DNA of 64,000 bases, from contig NZ_JOMI01000002.1 in the NCBI RefSeq assembly GCF_000711235.1, positions 310,001-374,000 on the forward strand. Reading direction: 5' to 3'. Shown here piece after piece: positions 19,377 through 28,207 of this stretch. The notes beneath the pieces are model-generated. The model saw only the letters and a list, made by a program, of their open reading frames with translations. It was not told the origin of the DNA and made no database searches. Source of the stretch: Prevotella sp. 10(H). GTDB taxonomy: Bacteria > Bacteroidota > Bacteroidia > Bacteroidales > Dysgonomonadaceae. The position numbers and the translations under genes were made by a program. How positions within the stretch are numbered: the first letter of the stretch is position 1; each line of letters begins with the position of its first letter.

Positions 19377-20158
19377 TATGGCTTCAAAGGTAAAACTTTT
19401 TTCATCATATCGGTAAAGATAGCCGCCATGCGTTGCTGAATGTATTGCTCTTTTCCTTCATGCGGATGCCAGCCGAATTCTTCTCCATGAATAGATTCAT
19501 TGTTATGCGCGTAAAAAGTACTCCATTGAGTTTCCGTTACAGGATGCAGGTGATTCTTCGAAAAACCGATGTATTTGTCGAATTCCACAACAGGAAAGCC
19601 CCATTTTTCTCCTAACTTGCGAATGGAAGAATTAAATGTAACCCGCCCATCGTGCCAATGCGTACAAAGAACGACTACGGCTGGCTTACCGTTTTCAGTT
19701 CCATAGTATTTGGATTCTTTATCGAATTTCAGATTATAGCATTCTGTCAGATAACGTTTGATTACATAATCGTAAGCAGTGGCATAATTAGAACGGTCGA
19801 AAGGAGTTGTATATTCCGTATAATCATTCTTTAATCCGACAGTATCCAAGACCTCTCTGTTATGTACATGCATGATGACAAATGCATCCATGTTTTCGAG
19901 TTCTTGCTTTGTATATAGTTCTCCGTTCGACATCTTATTAGCTGCGTCTACGATTGCCATACCGCCTACAGAAGGGTTGATCGGTTTTGCATTCAGATGT
20001 TTACATGCCAGTTCAAACCAGCCGTTATTCGCTGATGCAAATGATGCTCCTGTGATAAATAAGGTGTATTTAGTGTCTTTCTCTGATGAGCCTTTATGAC
20101 ATTGTGTTATAGATATGGTCAGAACAGATAATACCAGATAAAGCAATAGTTTTTTCAC
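19376..20158 (-). CDS. DUF5040 family lipoprotein or secreted protein
   Basis: A 260-residue protein with an N-terminal hydrophobic stretch ending SITQC, which may be a lipobox (Cys20). The remainder matches what I know of the DUF5040 family of Bacteroidales: LFITGASFASANNGWFELAC, AFVIMHVHNREVLD, ATAYDYVIKRYLTECYNLKF, VVVLCTHWHDGRVTFN and the C-terminal GWHPHEGKEQYIQQRMAAIF. The fold looks SGNH-hydrolase-like, and an early Ser in 'TGASFAS' plus the late H-P-H could be catalytic, but that is inference. It is coupled to the phosphopantetheinyl transferase. Confidence 0.75.
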   Translation of the reverse strand: MKKLLLYLVLSVLTISITQCHKGSSEKDTKYTLFITGASFASANNGWFELACKHLNAKPINPSVGGMAIVDAANKMSNGELYTKQELENMDAFVIMHVHNREVLDTVGLKNDYTEYTTPFDRSNYATAYDYVIKRYLTECYNLKFDKESKYYGTENGKPAVVVLCTHWHDGRVTFNSSIRKLGEKWGFPVVEFDKYIGFSKNHLHPVTETQWSTFYAHNNESIHGEEFGWHPHEGKEQYIQQRMAAIFTDMMKKVLPLKP

Positions 20159-20188
20159 AGCAAGATTTCTTTAGTAATGAAGAAAATA

Positions 20189-20218
20189 AAAGGAGTTCTA
20201 CTTTCATAAAACTCCTTT
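20189..20218 (-). terminator. Terminator of the carboxyltransferase gene
   Basis: AAAGGAGTT / AACTCCTTT stem with a 12-base loop, then TATTTT on the minus strand, 21 bases after the stop at 20239. Confidence 0.75.
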
Positions 20219-20238
20219 CAGTATTTAATTATAAGATA

Positions 20239-22020
20239 TTAGTTGATATATGCTAATACTTGGTTCTTTTGCACTTTAGCTCCCTGTTTTGTTTCAATTT
20301 GTATGATTTTACCGGATGAAAGGGCTTTCACTTCCTGTATACCATAGTAAGTCTGAATGAAACAAACAGTATCGCCTTCCTTCACTGGGGTACCAATTAC
20401 CGGAGCGGTAGATACATCATCCACATCGATCTGCCAGATTACCTGACCGCTTACAGTTGCTTGCAATGGCTTAGCGTCCGGATACTTCTGCTGGATAGCC
20501 TCTGCATCGAATGCAGGAACTTCAACTACCTGACGGGTAACAATGATAGGAGCGCCTGCTTTTTCTTTCTCTTTTTCAAGGTCGGCATTGAAACGTTCCT
20601 TAGCCAGTCCTGATTTATAATCGCGGTATTGGCGGTCGTGCATAGCCAGTTCGAACAATTCTTCGTCATCCTGTCCGTAATCCCATCCCTTTTCGTCCAT
20701 TTCCTTACGGTATGTATCGAGAGCGTCAGGATATTCATCCTGAGGATTACCAGTATAGAATTCAAGATTTTTTGATTTAGCCAAAGCAATGATTTCATCG
20801 TCAAGTTTACCCGGAAGCGTACCTGTCTTACCCAAAATCATATTCCAGCTATCTTTGTCGATGTTGGAGAAACGAGGTTGTCCCTGAGCCATAGCGAAGA
20901 TATTCATCAGCGCGATATTCTTCACATACTGGCTGAACGGTGTTACCAATGGCGGATAACCAAGTTTAGGCCATATATATTCTACTTCTTCGAATAGTTG
21001 TACTACGAGGTCGTTCAGTGTTACTTCAGCCTTGCCGTTGTTGCGCAACGCCATATTGATAGCAGAGTGCATACCGCGAAGGTCGGCCATCATTGATCCC
21101 ATCATACCGCCCGGAAGCCCGCAACCTACAAGAAGTGAGTTCATGATCTTGTTGGAAGGGTCGATCCAGTATCCGAGGAAATCATCGATGAAAGACTGTG
21201 TCAGTGCACGGGCTTCCATATATGCGCTCATATTGATATCAGGAACAGAGAAGCCTGCATCTTTCAGCATAGCCTGTATTGTAATCACATCCGGATGTAC
21301 CATACCCCACGCCAACGGCTCGATAGCCGTATCGAGATAATCGGCTCCGGCACGTGCTACTTCGAGCATAGAAGCTACGGAGAATCCCGGGCCAGTGTGT
21401 CCGTGATATTCGATTGTAATATTAGGATGCCTGTCTTTAAGTGCTTTCACCAGCTTACCGAGGAAAGCAGGACGGCCTACACCGGCCATATCTTTAAGGC
21501 AAAGCTCGTCGGCGCCGAAGTCCACCAGCTTGTCTGCAAATTTTACGTAGTAGTCAACAGTATGGATGGGAGAGTGTGTAATACAAAGTGTTCCCTGTGA
21601 AATCATCCCTGCTTCCTTAGCATATTTTACGGACAATTCGAGGTTGCGCGCATCGTTCAATCCGTCGAAAGAACGTGCTATATTTGTTCCCTGAGCCTTT
21701 TTTACCTTAAACATCAACTGACGTACATCTTTCGGAACCGGATACATACGCAATGCATTCAAGCCGCGTTCAAGCATGTGCGTCTGTATGCCTACCTTAT
21801 TGAATGGGGCAGTCCATTCGCGAACCGATTTGTTCGGATTTTCGCCGTAAAGCAGGTTTACCTGCTCGAAAGCGCCACCGTTAGTCTCAACACGGGCAAA
21901 ACATCCCATATCGATGATGACTGGTGCAATTTGTGTCAGTTGGTCGACACGCGGCTGGTATTTACCCGAAGACTGCCACATGTCACGATAAACAAGGCTA
22001 AATTTAATTTCTTTTCCCAT
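20239..22020 (-). CDS. Carboxyltransferase subunit (OadA/PycB-like) with a non-canonical biotinyl domain
   Basis: A 593-residue protein of the oxaloacetate decarboxylase alpha / pyruvate carboxylase B family. The HMGL-like barrel shows the N-terminal RDMWQS (usually RDAHQS), the Lys expected to be carbamylated in LCLKDMAGVGRP, and the HxH metal ligands in IEYHGHTGPG. A PYC-OADA domain (about 300-490) follows. The C-terminal ~75 residues fold like a biotinyl domain (ATVSGQVIWQIDVDD, TPVKEGDTVCFIQ), but the EAMKM motif is replaced by QTYYGIQEVKA, so the usual biotin Lys aligns with Tyr. Either a separate carrier protein supplies biotin or the domain has another role. I chose MGKEIKFSL (22020) over a start 39 bases upstream. 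Confidence 0.85.
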   Translation of the reverse strand: MGKEIKFSLVYRDMWQSSGKYQPRVDQLTQIAPVIIDMGCFARVETNGGAFEQVNLLYGENPNKSVREWTAPFNKVGIQTHMLERGLNALRMYPVPKDVRQLMFKVKKAQGTNIARSFDGLNDARNLELSVKYAKEAGMISQGTLCITHSPIHTVDYYVKFADKLVDFGADELCLKDMAGVGRPAFLGKLVKALKDRHPNITIEYHGHTGPGFSVASMLEVARAGADYLDTAIEPLAWGMVHPDVITIQAMLKDAGFSVPDINMSAYMEARALTQSFIDDFLGYWIDPSNKIMNSLLVGCGLPGGMMGSMMADLRGMHSAINMALRNNGKAEVTLNDLVVQLFEEVEYIWPKLGYPPLVTPFSQYVKNIALMNIFAMAQGQPRFSNIDKDSWNMILGKTGTLPGKLDDEIIALAKSKNLEFYTGNPQDEYPDALDTYRKEMDEKGWDYGQDDEELFELAMHDRQYRDYKSGLAKERFNADLEKEKEKAGAPIIVTRQVVEVPAFDAEAIQQKYPDAKPLQATVSGQVIWQIDVDDVSTAPVIGTPVKEGDTVCFIQTYYGIQEVKALSSGKIIQIETKQGAKVQKNQVLAYIN

Positions 22021-22376
22021 GACTGTTTTTAAAGATGTTATATTGAAAAAGAGCAGCATAAAAATATCTTATACATGCTCTAAAATCTATTAATTCATTA
22101 TCTGTATATCAACCTTTTGATTGCATTACAAATTTAGTTTTTTATATCTGAATATAAGAATAAAACAATTATTAAAATTATCAATTTGTCATAAAAAATC
22201 CATAATAACCGGACTTTTCCTTAACCATTTTTCCATATTGCACAAATGAGTTAAAAGTGAGCAATAAAAAGTTAGTGATATTTTTTATTAGCTATTTTTA
22301 GCAGGTATTCTAAAAACTTCTTAACCGCAAATACGTTAACATTAGAAATAAATTTATAAAACGAAAAAATAGAGAT
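22021..22376. other. Divergent intergenic region, carboxyltransferase / amylase
   Basis: A 356-base AT-rich spacer between two divergent genes. A perfect minus-strand -7 element (CAAATTTA at 22129-22136, i.e. TAAATTTG) can serve the carboxyltransferase gene. No plus-strand TAnnTTTG was found for the amylase, and no gene or repeat is visible. Confidence 0.5.
22129..22136 (-). promoter_or_regulatory. -7 element for the carboxyltransferase gene
   Basis: TAAATTTG on the minus strand, 109 bases upstream of the start codon. A -33 element is not clear. Confidence 0.4.
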
Positions 22377-23822
22377 ATGAAGAACGGGGTAATGATACAG
22401 TATTTCGAATGGAACCTTCCTAATAAAGGTGAATTCTGGAATCAATTGAAAAAAGATTCAAAGCATCTGCACGAAATAGGGGTAACTTCGGTATGGATAC
22501 CACCCGCGTGTAAAGCTACGACTTCCGATGATGTCGGTTATGGGATATATGATTTATATGACTTAGGCGAATTCGATCAGAAAGGTTCTGTAAGGACAAA
22601 ATACGGCACAAAAGAAGAACTTAAGGCGGCAATAGAAGAATTACAAAAAAATCAGATATGCGTATACTTCGATGCGGTAATGAACCATAAAGCCGGAGCG
22701 GATTATACCGAAAAGTTTTTAGTTAAGGAAGTGGACCCGAATGATCGCGAAAGACAAATTTCGGATGCATATGAAATAGAAGGCTGGACGGGCTTCGATT
22801 TTCCGGGCCGCGGCGATAAATATTCTAACTTCAAATGGCATTACTATCATTTTTCGGGAACCGATTTCAATCAGGAAAACGGAAAAGTGTCTATTTATCA
22901 GATTCAGGGAGACGGTAAAGCATGGGCTGAAGGTGTAGACGGCGAAAATAGCAATTACGATTATCTGATGTTTGCCGACATTGATTTCGACCATCCCGAA
23001 GTTATAGAAGATGTAAGCAATTGGGGTAAATGGGTTGCGAATGAACTTAATCTCGATGGATTCAGACTGGATGCAATTAAACATATAAACAGCAAATTTA
23101 TAGGGCACTTCCTCGATACGGTCAGAAAGGAACGTGGCGAAGAATTTTATGCTGTAGGCGAATACTGGAGAAAAGATGTGCAATCGTTGAATGATTATCT
23201 GGCAGCTCTGGATTATAAGGTTGATTTATTCGATGTGGCACTGCATTATAATTTTTATCAGGCATCTAAAAAAGGAAAGGATTATGATTTACAGCATCTG
23301 ATGGATGACACGCTTGTGAAGAATCACCCTGAAGTGACGGTAACATTTGTCGACAACCACGATTCCCAGTGGGGCAGTTCCCTCGAATCGCAGGTAGACG
23401 GCTGGTTTAAACCTCTTGCGTATGGATTGATACTTTTACAGAAAGAAGGTTATCCATGTGTATTTTACGGGGATTATTACAGCATAGGTGATAAACAGTC
23501 GCCTCACCACCTGATTATAGACATCTTGCTAGATGCCCGCCGTAAATTTGCATACGGAGATCAACAAGACTATTTTGATCATCCAAATACAGTCGGTTTT
23601 TACCGTACAGGGGATGACAAGCATCCGGGCTCGGGACTTGTATTCCTTATGTCGAACGGAGAAGAAGGGTTCAAAACCATAAATGTAGGAGAAAACCGCA
23701 AAGGTGAAGTCTGGTATGAATTTACAGGCAATATAAAAGATGAAGTAACTATCGATGAAAACGGAAACGGTACTTTTACTGTAGAAGGTGGAAACCTTGC
23801 CGTTTGGGTAAAGAAAGGATAA
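22377..23822 (+). CDS. Cytoplasmic alpha-amylase (GH13)
   Basis: A 481-residue liquefying-type alpha-amylase without signal peptide, so it probably acts on intracellular glycogen or maltodextrins. The four GH13 regions are intact: VYFDAVMNHK; GFRLDAIKHI with nucleophile D232; YAVGEYW with the acid/base E262; and TFVDNHDSQ with D329. The start (MKNGVMIQYFEWNLPNKGEF) and the domain B insertion are typical of the Bacillus-type cytoplasmic subfamily (GH13_5), and a beta-sandwich C domain closes the protein. The gene is monocistronic and ends at a bidirectional terminator shared with nfnB. Confidence 0.93.
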   Translation: MKNGVMIQYFEWNLPNKGEFWNQLKKDSKHLHEIGVTSVWIPPACKATTSDDVGYGIYDLYDLGEFDQKGSVRTKYGTKEELKAAIEELQKNQICVYFDAVMNHKAGADYTEKFLVKEVDPNDRERQISDAYEIEGWTGFDFPGRGDKYSNFKWHYYHFSGTDFNQENGKVSIYQIQGDGKAWAEGVDGENSNYDYLMFADIDFDHPEVIEDVSNWGKWVANELNLDGFRLDAIKHINSKFIGHFLDTVRKERGEEFYAVGEYWRKDVQSLNDYLAALDYKVDLFDVALHYNFYQASKKGKDYDLQHLMDDTLVKNHPEVTVTFVDNHDSQWGSSLESQVDGWFKPLAYGLILLQKEGYPCVFYGDYYSIGDKQSPHHLIIDILLDARRKFAYGDQQDYFDHPNTVGFYRTGDDKHPGSGLVFLMSNGEEGFKTINVGENRKGEVWYEFTGNIKDEVTIDENGNGTFTVEGGNLAVWVKKG

Positions 23823-23839
23823 TCGATTTAATGAGTTAT

Positions 23840-23880
23840 AAAAAAATAAGATGACAGTTATTTGTCATCTTATTTTTTTA
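23840..23880. terminator. Bidirectional terminator between amylase and nfnB
   Basis: AAAAAAATAAGATGACA pairs with TGTCATCTTATTTTTTT across a short loop, giving a T-run on either strand. It serves the convergent genes on both sides. Confidence 0.85.
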
Positions 23881-23895
23881 TTAAGATATTAAAAC

Positions 23896-25374
23896 TTACT
23901 CTTTATATTGTATTGCTTTATCCATAGCTACCGCCGCTTTGCGGCCGTCACCCATGGCAAGGATTACAGTAGCTCCTCCGCGTACAATGTCGCCTCCGGC
24001 ATATACTTCCGGTAGTGCTGATTGCATGGTGTCCTGATTGACAACGATTGTTCCCCATTTGGAAACTTCCAGCCCTTTAAATGTAGAAGGGATAAGCGGG
24101 TTAGGGGATACCCCTACACTTACGATTACCTGATCTACGTCGAACCATTCGGTAGCACCCTCGATCGGCACTGGTTTACGGCGTCCGGATGCATCCGGTT
24201 CACCTAACTCCATTTTTTGAAGCAGCATACGTTGCACATGGCCTTTGTCGTCGCCTTCGTATCTCAGCGGATTATGTAATGTATGGAAAATAATTCCTTC
24301 TTCTTTGGCGTGTTTCACTTCTTCGATACGGGCCGGCATTTCTTCTTCCGAACGGCGGTATACGATATATGCTTTCTCCGCACCAAGGCGTTTGGCAGTA
24401 CGTACCGCATCCATCGCTGTGTTTCCAGCTCCGATAACAGCTACTTTTTTGCCCATTTGCACAGGGGTGTCACTTTCAGGATTAGATGCATCCATAAGGT
24501 TGACGCGGGTAAGGAATTCATTGCAGGACATAACACCGATAAGGTTCTCACCCGGAATATTCATAAAGTTAGGAAGTCCGGCGCCACTCGCAGCAAATAT
24601 ACCTTTGTATCCTTCTTCTAACAGATCTTCACGGGAAATTGTCTTACCTACAATGCAGTTGTTTACGAATTTCACACCCATTTTGCGTAATACGTCTATT
24701 TCGACGTCTACTATCTTATTCGGCAGACGGAATTCCGGTATGCCGTATTTCAAAACGCCTCCGATTTCGTGCAATGCTTCAAATACTGTGACATCATATC
24801 CCAGTTTAGCCATATCACCTGCAAATGCTAATCCGGCAGGGCCTGAGCCTACTGCAGCTATTTTTATACCGTTAGCCGGAGCCATTTCAGGCATGGATAC
24901 CTGTCCGCTTTCGCGTTCGTAGTCGGCAGCGAAGCGTTCGAGATAACCGATAGCTACCGGTTCTTTCTTCATTTTCTGTATATAGATGCATTTTGCTTCG
25001 CATTGTTTTTCCTGTGGGCATACACGTCCGCATACAGCAGGCAATGCACTGGTTTCTTTCAGTACTTTCGCTGCTTCGAGGAAATCGCCCCGCTCTATAT
25101 TTTTTATAAATGACGGTATCTGTATTCCTACAGGGCAGCCTTCCATGCATGTAGGGTTAGCACAATCGAGGCAACGTCCTGCTTCGAAAACGGCCTGATC
25201 TGCCGATAATCCCAGATTTACTTCTTCCTTCAGGGAATGGCTGCGGTATTCGGCATCCAGTTCAGGCATATGTACACGCGGTCTCTCGCCGCGTTCTTTG
25301 GCTTTCACACTTTTGCGGAGTTCTTCTCTCCACGGTTCACTTCTTCTTGCCAGTATATATTCTTGTTCTGTCAT
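23896..25374 (-). CDS. nfnB: NfnB-type large subunit of NADH-dependent ferredoxin:NADP+ oxidoreductase (GltD-like)
   Basis: A 492-residue flavoprotein. The N-terminal Fe-S domain has two Cys clusters (CLDCANPTCMEGCP and CGRVCPQEKQCEAKC), followed by an FAD site (AAVGSGPAGLAFAGDMAK) and an NADPH site (VAVIGAGNTAMDAVRTAKRL). Alone it would be annotated as a homotetrameric glutamate synthase small subunit (GltD/GltA). The NfnA-type gene just upstream and the absence of a glutamate synthase large subunit favour the electron-bifurcating transhydrogenase NfnAB, which couples NADH and reduced ferredoxin to NADP+ reduction. A 131-base spacer with an inverted repeat separates the two genes. Confidence 0.85.
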   Translation of the reverse strand: MTEQEYILARRSEPWREELRKSVKAKERGERPRVHMPELDAEYRSHSLKEEVNLGLSADQAVFEAGRCLDCANPTCMEGCPVGIQIPSFIKNIERGDFLEAAKVLKETSALPAVCGRVCPQEKQCEAKCIYIQKMKKEPVAIGYLERFAADYERESGQVSMPEMAPANGIKIAAVGSGPAGLAFAGDMAKLGYDVTVFEALHEIGGVLKYGIPEFRLPNKIVDVEIDVLRKMGVKFVNNCIVGKTISREDLLEEGYKGIFAASGAGLPNFMNIPGENLIGVMSCNEFLTRVNLMDASNPESDTPVQMGKKVAVIGAGNTAMDAVRTAKRLGAEKAYIVYRRSEEEMPARIEEVKHAKEEGIIFHTLHNPLRYEGDDKGHVQRMLLQKMELGEPDASGRRKPVPIEGATEWFDVDQVIVSVGVSPNPLIPSTFKGLEVSKWGTIVVNQDTMQSALPEVYAGGDIVRGGATVILAMGDGRKAAVAMDKAIQYKE

Positions 25375-25380
25375 TTTTTA

Positions 25381-25505
25381 GTTACGAGTTACGAATTACA
25401 AGTTACGAGTAAATAAAATTTGAGGGTTACAAGTTTGTTTGCATCCGTTACGAATCATCAAATGTAATACTCGTTTTTTACATCTTGTAATCCGTAACTG
25501 GTAAC
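25381..25505. repeat. Imperfect inverted repeat between nfnA and nfnB
   Basis: GTTACGAGTTACGAATTACAAG (25381-25402) is the reverse complement, with two mismatches, of 25484-25505. Further GTTAC-type words fill the flanks and the 81-base loop. A transcript would fold into a long stem between the two cistrons. It resembles a miniature mobile or REP-like element rather than coding sequence. Confidence 0.7.
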
Positions 25506-25511
25506 CTGTAA

Positions 25512-26294
25512 CTAATTATATGCCTTCAATCTCATTAGCATTTCGTCGAAATCGACTTCATGCGCATTAAATTCAGGCCCGTCGACGCAGACAAATTTTG
25601 TTTTGCCTCCGACCGTAATACGGCATGCACCGCACATTCCCGTGCCGTCTACCATAATGGTGTTCAATGAGGCCATAGTCGGGATTTCGTATTTCTTAGT
25701 GAGTAACGAGACAAATTTCATCATGATAGCAGGCCCGATAGTAACACAAAGGTCTACCTTCTCGCGGTTTATAACCGTTTCGATACCGTTTGTGATCAAT
25801 CCTTTCTGGCCATAAGAACCATCGTCGGTCATTACAATTACTTCATCGGAATATTCCGCTACTTGTTCTTCAAGAATTACCAGATCTTTTGTACGTGCAG
25901 CTATAACGGAAATAACTTTATTCCCTGCTTTTTTCATGGCTTCGATAATCGGCAACATCGGTGCAATACCTACACCGCCACCGGCGCAGATAACCGTACC
26001 GTAATTTTCGATATGCGTAGCTTGCCCGAGTGGACCTACAACATCGGTTATATAATCGCCGATATTGAGCGCACAGATTTTTTTCGAAGAGGCGCCTACT
26101 GCCTGTATTACAATGGTTATTGTGCCTTTCGCTACATCAGATGCAGCAATTGTGAGAGGAATACGCTCTCCTTTTTCGCCTACCCGCACAATTACAAAAT
26201 GTCCGGCTTTCCGACTTCGCGCTATGAGAGGTGCTTCCACCTCAAATTTTACTACATTTTCAGAGAAATACTCTTTGTCAACAATTTTATTCAT
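25512..26294 (-). CDS. nfnA: NfnA-type small subunit (FAD/NAD-binding, [2Fe-2S])
   Basis: A 260-residue protein of the dihydroorotate dehydrogenase electron-transfer / sulfide dehydrogenase B family. The FAD domain lies at the N-terminus (GHFVIVRVGEKGERIPLTIA), the NAD-binding region contains VICAGGGVGIAPMLPIIEAM, and the C-terminal [2Fe-2S] site has an Asp plus Cys pattern (VDGTGMCGACRITVG, then KFVCVDGPEF). In NfnAB this subunit carries the bifurcating pair's NADH side. It lies upstream of nfnB on the same strand. Confidence 0.87.
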   Translation of the reverse strand: MNKIVDKEYFSENVVKFEVEAPLIARSRKAGHFVIVRVGEKGERIPLTIAASDVAKGTITIVIQAVGASSKKICALNIGDYITDVVGPLGQATHIENYGTVICAGGGVGIAPMLPIIEAMKKAGNKVISVIAARTKDLVILEEQVAEYSDEVIVMTDDGSYGQKGLITNGIETVINREKVDLCVTIGPAIMMKFVSLLTKKYEIPTMASLNTIMVDGTGMCGACRITVGGKTKFVCVDGPEFNAHEVDFDEMLMRLKAYN

Positions 26295-26495
26295 TCAGAA
26301 TGTCAGGTTTAGGAACTTATATTAGATGTTATGCTTAGTTTTTTAGTGACCGGTGAACCTTTAAGTGTTTACATTTATTATAATGTATGATTTTATAATG
26401 TTAAAACGATAAAATGTCGCCTTTTTGCCGAAAGAATGTGAGGATAAATGTTTAAATTATCCATAATGTGTTACATTGCTATTTTTTTGAAATGG

Positions 26496-26503
26496 CAAAG
26501 TTA
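26496..26503 (-). promoter_or_regulatory. -7 element upstream of nfnA
   Basis: CAAAGTTA, i.e. TAACTTTG on the minus strand, a perfect -7 match about 200 bases upstream of nfnA. This would imply a leader of roughly 190 bases. No -33 match is visible. Confidence 0.35.
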
Positions 26504-26557
26504 CGATAAAGTTTAATTATAAGAACATTATATTCTTATAAAATATGGTATAATTTG

Positions 26558-27370
26558 TTAGTTAACATTTTTATGGAGAAATTCCACCAGATTTCCATAG
26601 CCTTCTATGCCCAGCTTTTTGCGGATAATGGATTTTTTCATTTGAATCGTATTGAGGCTGAACTCCATTATGTCGGCAATCTGACTATTGTTCAGTCCTC
26701 CGTATTCGAGGCAACAGATGCGTATTTCGGTTTCGTCCAGATGACTGTATTTTTTGCGCAGGGCGTCCGGGAAGCCTTTGTAAAGTTGGTTCATAATGTC
26801 AAATAGCATATTCCAGTCGAGGCGGTCCTGATTGTATACTATTTCGTACATTTTCTTTAGTAATCTTGCACCGTGCTTTTTTTCTTCTTCATTCCTGAGG
26901 GTATTTTTCAATAAGGCTACTTTTTTAAAGATATCAAAGTGCTGAAAAAGTATTCTTCGGAATGAATCCTCTTTCTCGTTGAGCTTATCCAGTGTATTTT
27001 GTAATTGCAATACCTTTTTCTGTTCTTTTGCCAGAGCTGCTTTGTTTTCTGTATCTTTTTTATGAGCTTTATGTATAATGCCGAATATGGCGATTATCAG
27101 CAAAAGAATAATACCGCATGCAATGAGCATCTGTATCGAAATGTCTGTATTACCTTCATTTGGTAACGATTGAAAATTGTTCGGGTTTGCAGATTGTGTA
27201 CTTGATGCCAGTAGCTTAATGCCGCTTCTTGTTGCTATCTCTGTTACCTTTTCGAATCCTTTGACTGAGAATTCGTAATTATTATTTGAAGTACATGAAC
27301 TACATATACTAAAAATGAGTAGTAGAAGTATGAAAAATGCGCCTTTCAACATATGGGATTTTATTCTCAA
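26558..27370 (-). CDS. Membrane-anchored LuxR-type HTH regulator without TPRs
   Basis: A 270-residue protein. The N-terminus is a hydrophobic segment ending SICSSCTSNN, a possible lipobox. A second helix (about residues 82-102, MLIACGIILLLIIAIFGII) is followed by a coiled coil (about 105-150). The C-terminal HTH reads LDETEIRICCLEYGGLNNSQ, then IADIMEFSLNTIQMKKSIIR, the LuxR/GerE pattern. Bacteroidota regulators of this design usually carry TPRs in the periplasm; here only ~50 residues remain outside. It is divergent from a small secreted DUF3244-like gene, its probable target. Confidence 0.75.
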   Translation of the reverse strand: MRIKSHMLKGAFFILLLLIFSICSSCTSNNNYEFSVKGFEKVTEIATRSGIKLLASSTQSANPNNFQSLPNEGNTDISIQMLIACGIILLLIIAIFGIIHKAHKKDTENKAALAKEQKKVLQLQNTLDKLNEKEDSFRRILFQHFDIFKKVALLKNTLRNEEEKKHGARLLKKMYEIVYNQDRLDWNMLFDIMNQLYKGFPDALRKKYSHLDETEIRICCLEYGGLNNSQIADIMEFSLNTIQMKKSIIRKKLGIEGYGNLVEFLHKNVN

Positions 27371-27544
27371 ATTAACTAAAAAGAGTTCATAGTTAAATAT
27401 AAAAATTTAAATATACAACTTTTTTTAACTAAATTCTTTTATGAAAAAATCTATATCAAAATTATCAATAAAAAACATAATTGATTATGAATGTAATATT
27501 TATAAAATCGGTTCTATTGTAAAATCTATATAAGATAAAAAATC

Positions 27545-27576
27545 GTTGTTTTTAACTATACCATCTGCTAGTTTTG
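27545..27576 (+). promoter_or_regulatory. Promoter of the DUF3244-like gene
   Basis: GTTG (27545-27548), 20 bases, then TAGTTTTG (27569-27576), a perfect -7 match 45 bases upstream of the ATG. Confidence 0.6.
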
Positions 27577-27620
27577 TGTCGAACTTAGAAGTTCAGCCCC
27601 GCACTCTATAAAATCAGACT

Positions 27621-28070
27621 ATGAAAAAATGTTGTGTATTGTTGTGTGTGTTCGTTGTTTCATTATTTATTAGTACATGTATGTATTCATTTAATAGCCT
27701 GAATTCTTATTCTGTTTTGGGACATGCTGACGAGAATGAAGATTGGGAAATTGATGTTAAAATCCTTAAAGGATCAATTAAATCACAGTCAATCTCTGTT
27801 CCTGCTTCTAAAATAGTTCCATTGTTTAAGCCGTATTATGTTTTTCAAAATAATTATTGCATAAAATTAAAATTTTTTACTGGTAAAAAGGTAAATATTA
27901 AGATAAATGATGTTACAGGATATCCTGTTTATCTGCGTCAGTTTTTACCGGGTAGTTCTGATAACACCATGGAGATAAATACTTCCGGGTGGAACGGTGG
28001 GAGATATGCTCTCGCTTTCACAGACGCTATCGGAACAAATTTTGCTATCGGAGAATTCGATATACGTTAG
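27621..28070 (+). CDS. Small secreted DUF3244-like protein
   Basis: A 149-residue exported protein. The hydrophobic signal (CCVLLCVFVVSLFISTCMYS) is followed by a short linker and an Ig-like beta domain with INDVTGYPVYLRQFLPGSS and a closing strand pair GGRYALAFTDAIGTNFAIGEF. This C-terminal pattern resembles DUF3244, a Bacteroidales family of small secreted beta-sandwich proteins often found next to TPR-LuxR regulators. The role is unknown. It is divergent from such a regulator here. Confidence 0.65.
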   Translation: MKKCCVLLCVFVVSLFISTCMYSFNSLNSYSVLGHADENEDWEIDVKILKGSIKSQSISVPASKIVPLFKPYYVFQNNYCIKLKFFTGKKVNIKINDVTGYPVYLRQFLPGSSDNTMEINTSGWNGGRYALAFTDAIGTNFAIGEFDIR

Positions 28071-28174
28071 GTTTATTAGGCAAAAAAACTTTTCCCACAA
28101 GACTTAGCTTACTTACAATTACAATTTATTTTGGGGAAGTCTTTTGCAACAGCTAAATGCAAATAGCTATGGAG

Positions 28175-28207
28175 AGGGTGAATCTGGACAGATTTGCCCT
28201 TTTTGTT
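28175..28207 (+). terminator. Terminator of the DUF3244-like gene
   Basis: AGGGTGAATCT pairs with AGATTTGCCCT (two G-U pairs) around a 4-base loop, followed by TTTTGTTTT. It abuts the stop of the convergent yeiH-type gene. Confidence 0.7.

Noticed and set aside
23896-25374. Reading the flavoprotein as glutamate synthase small subunit
   Set aside because: No large subunit is nearby, while an NfnA-type partner precedes it on the same strand; NfnB is the better call.
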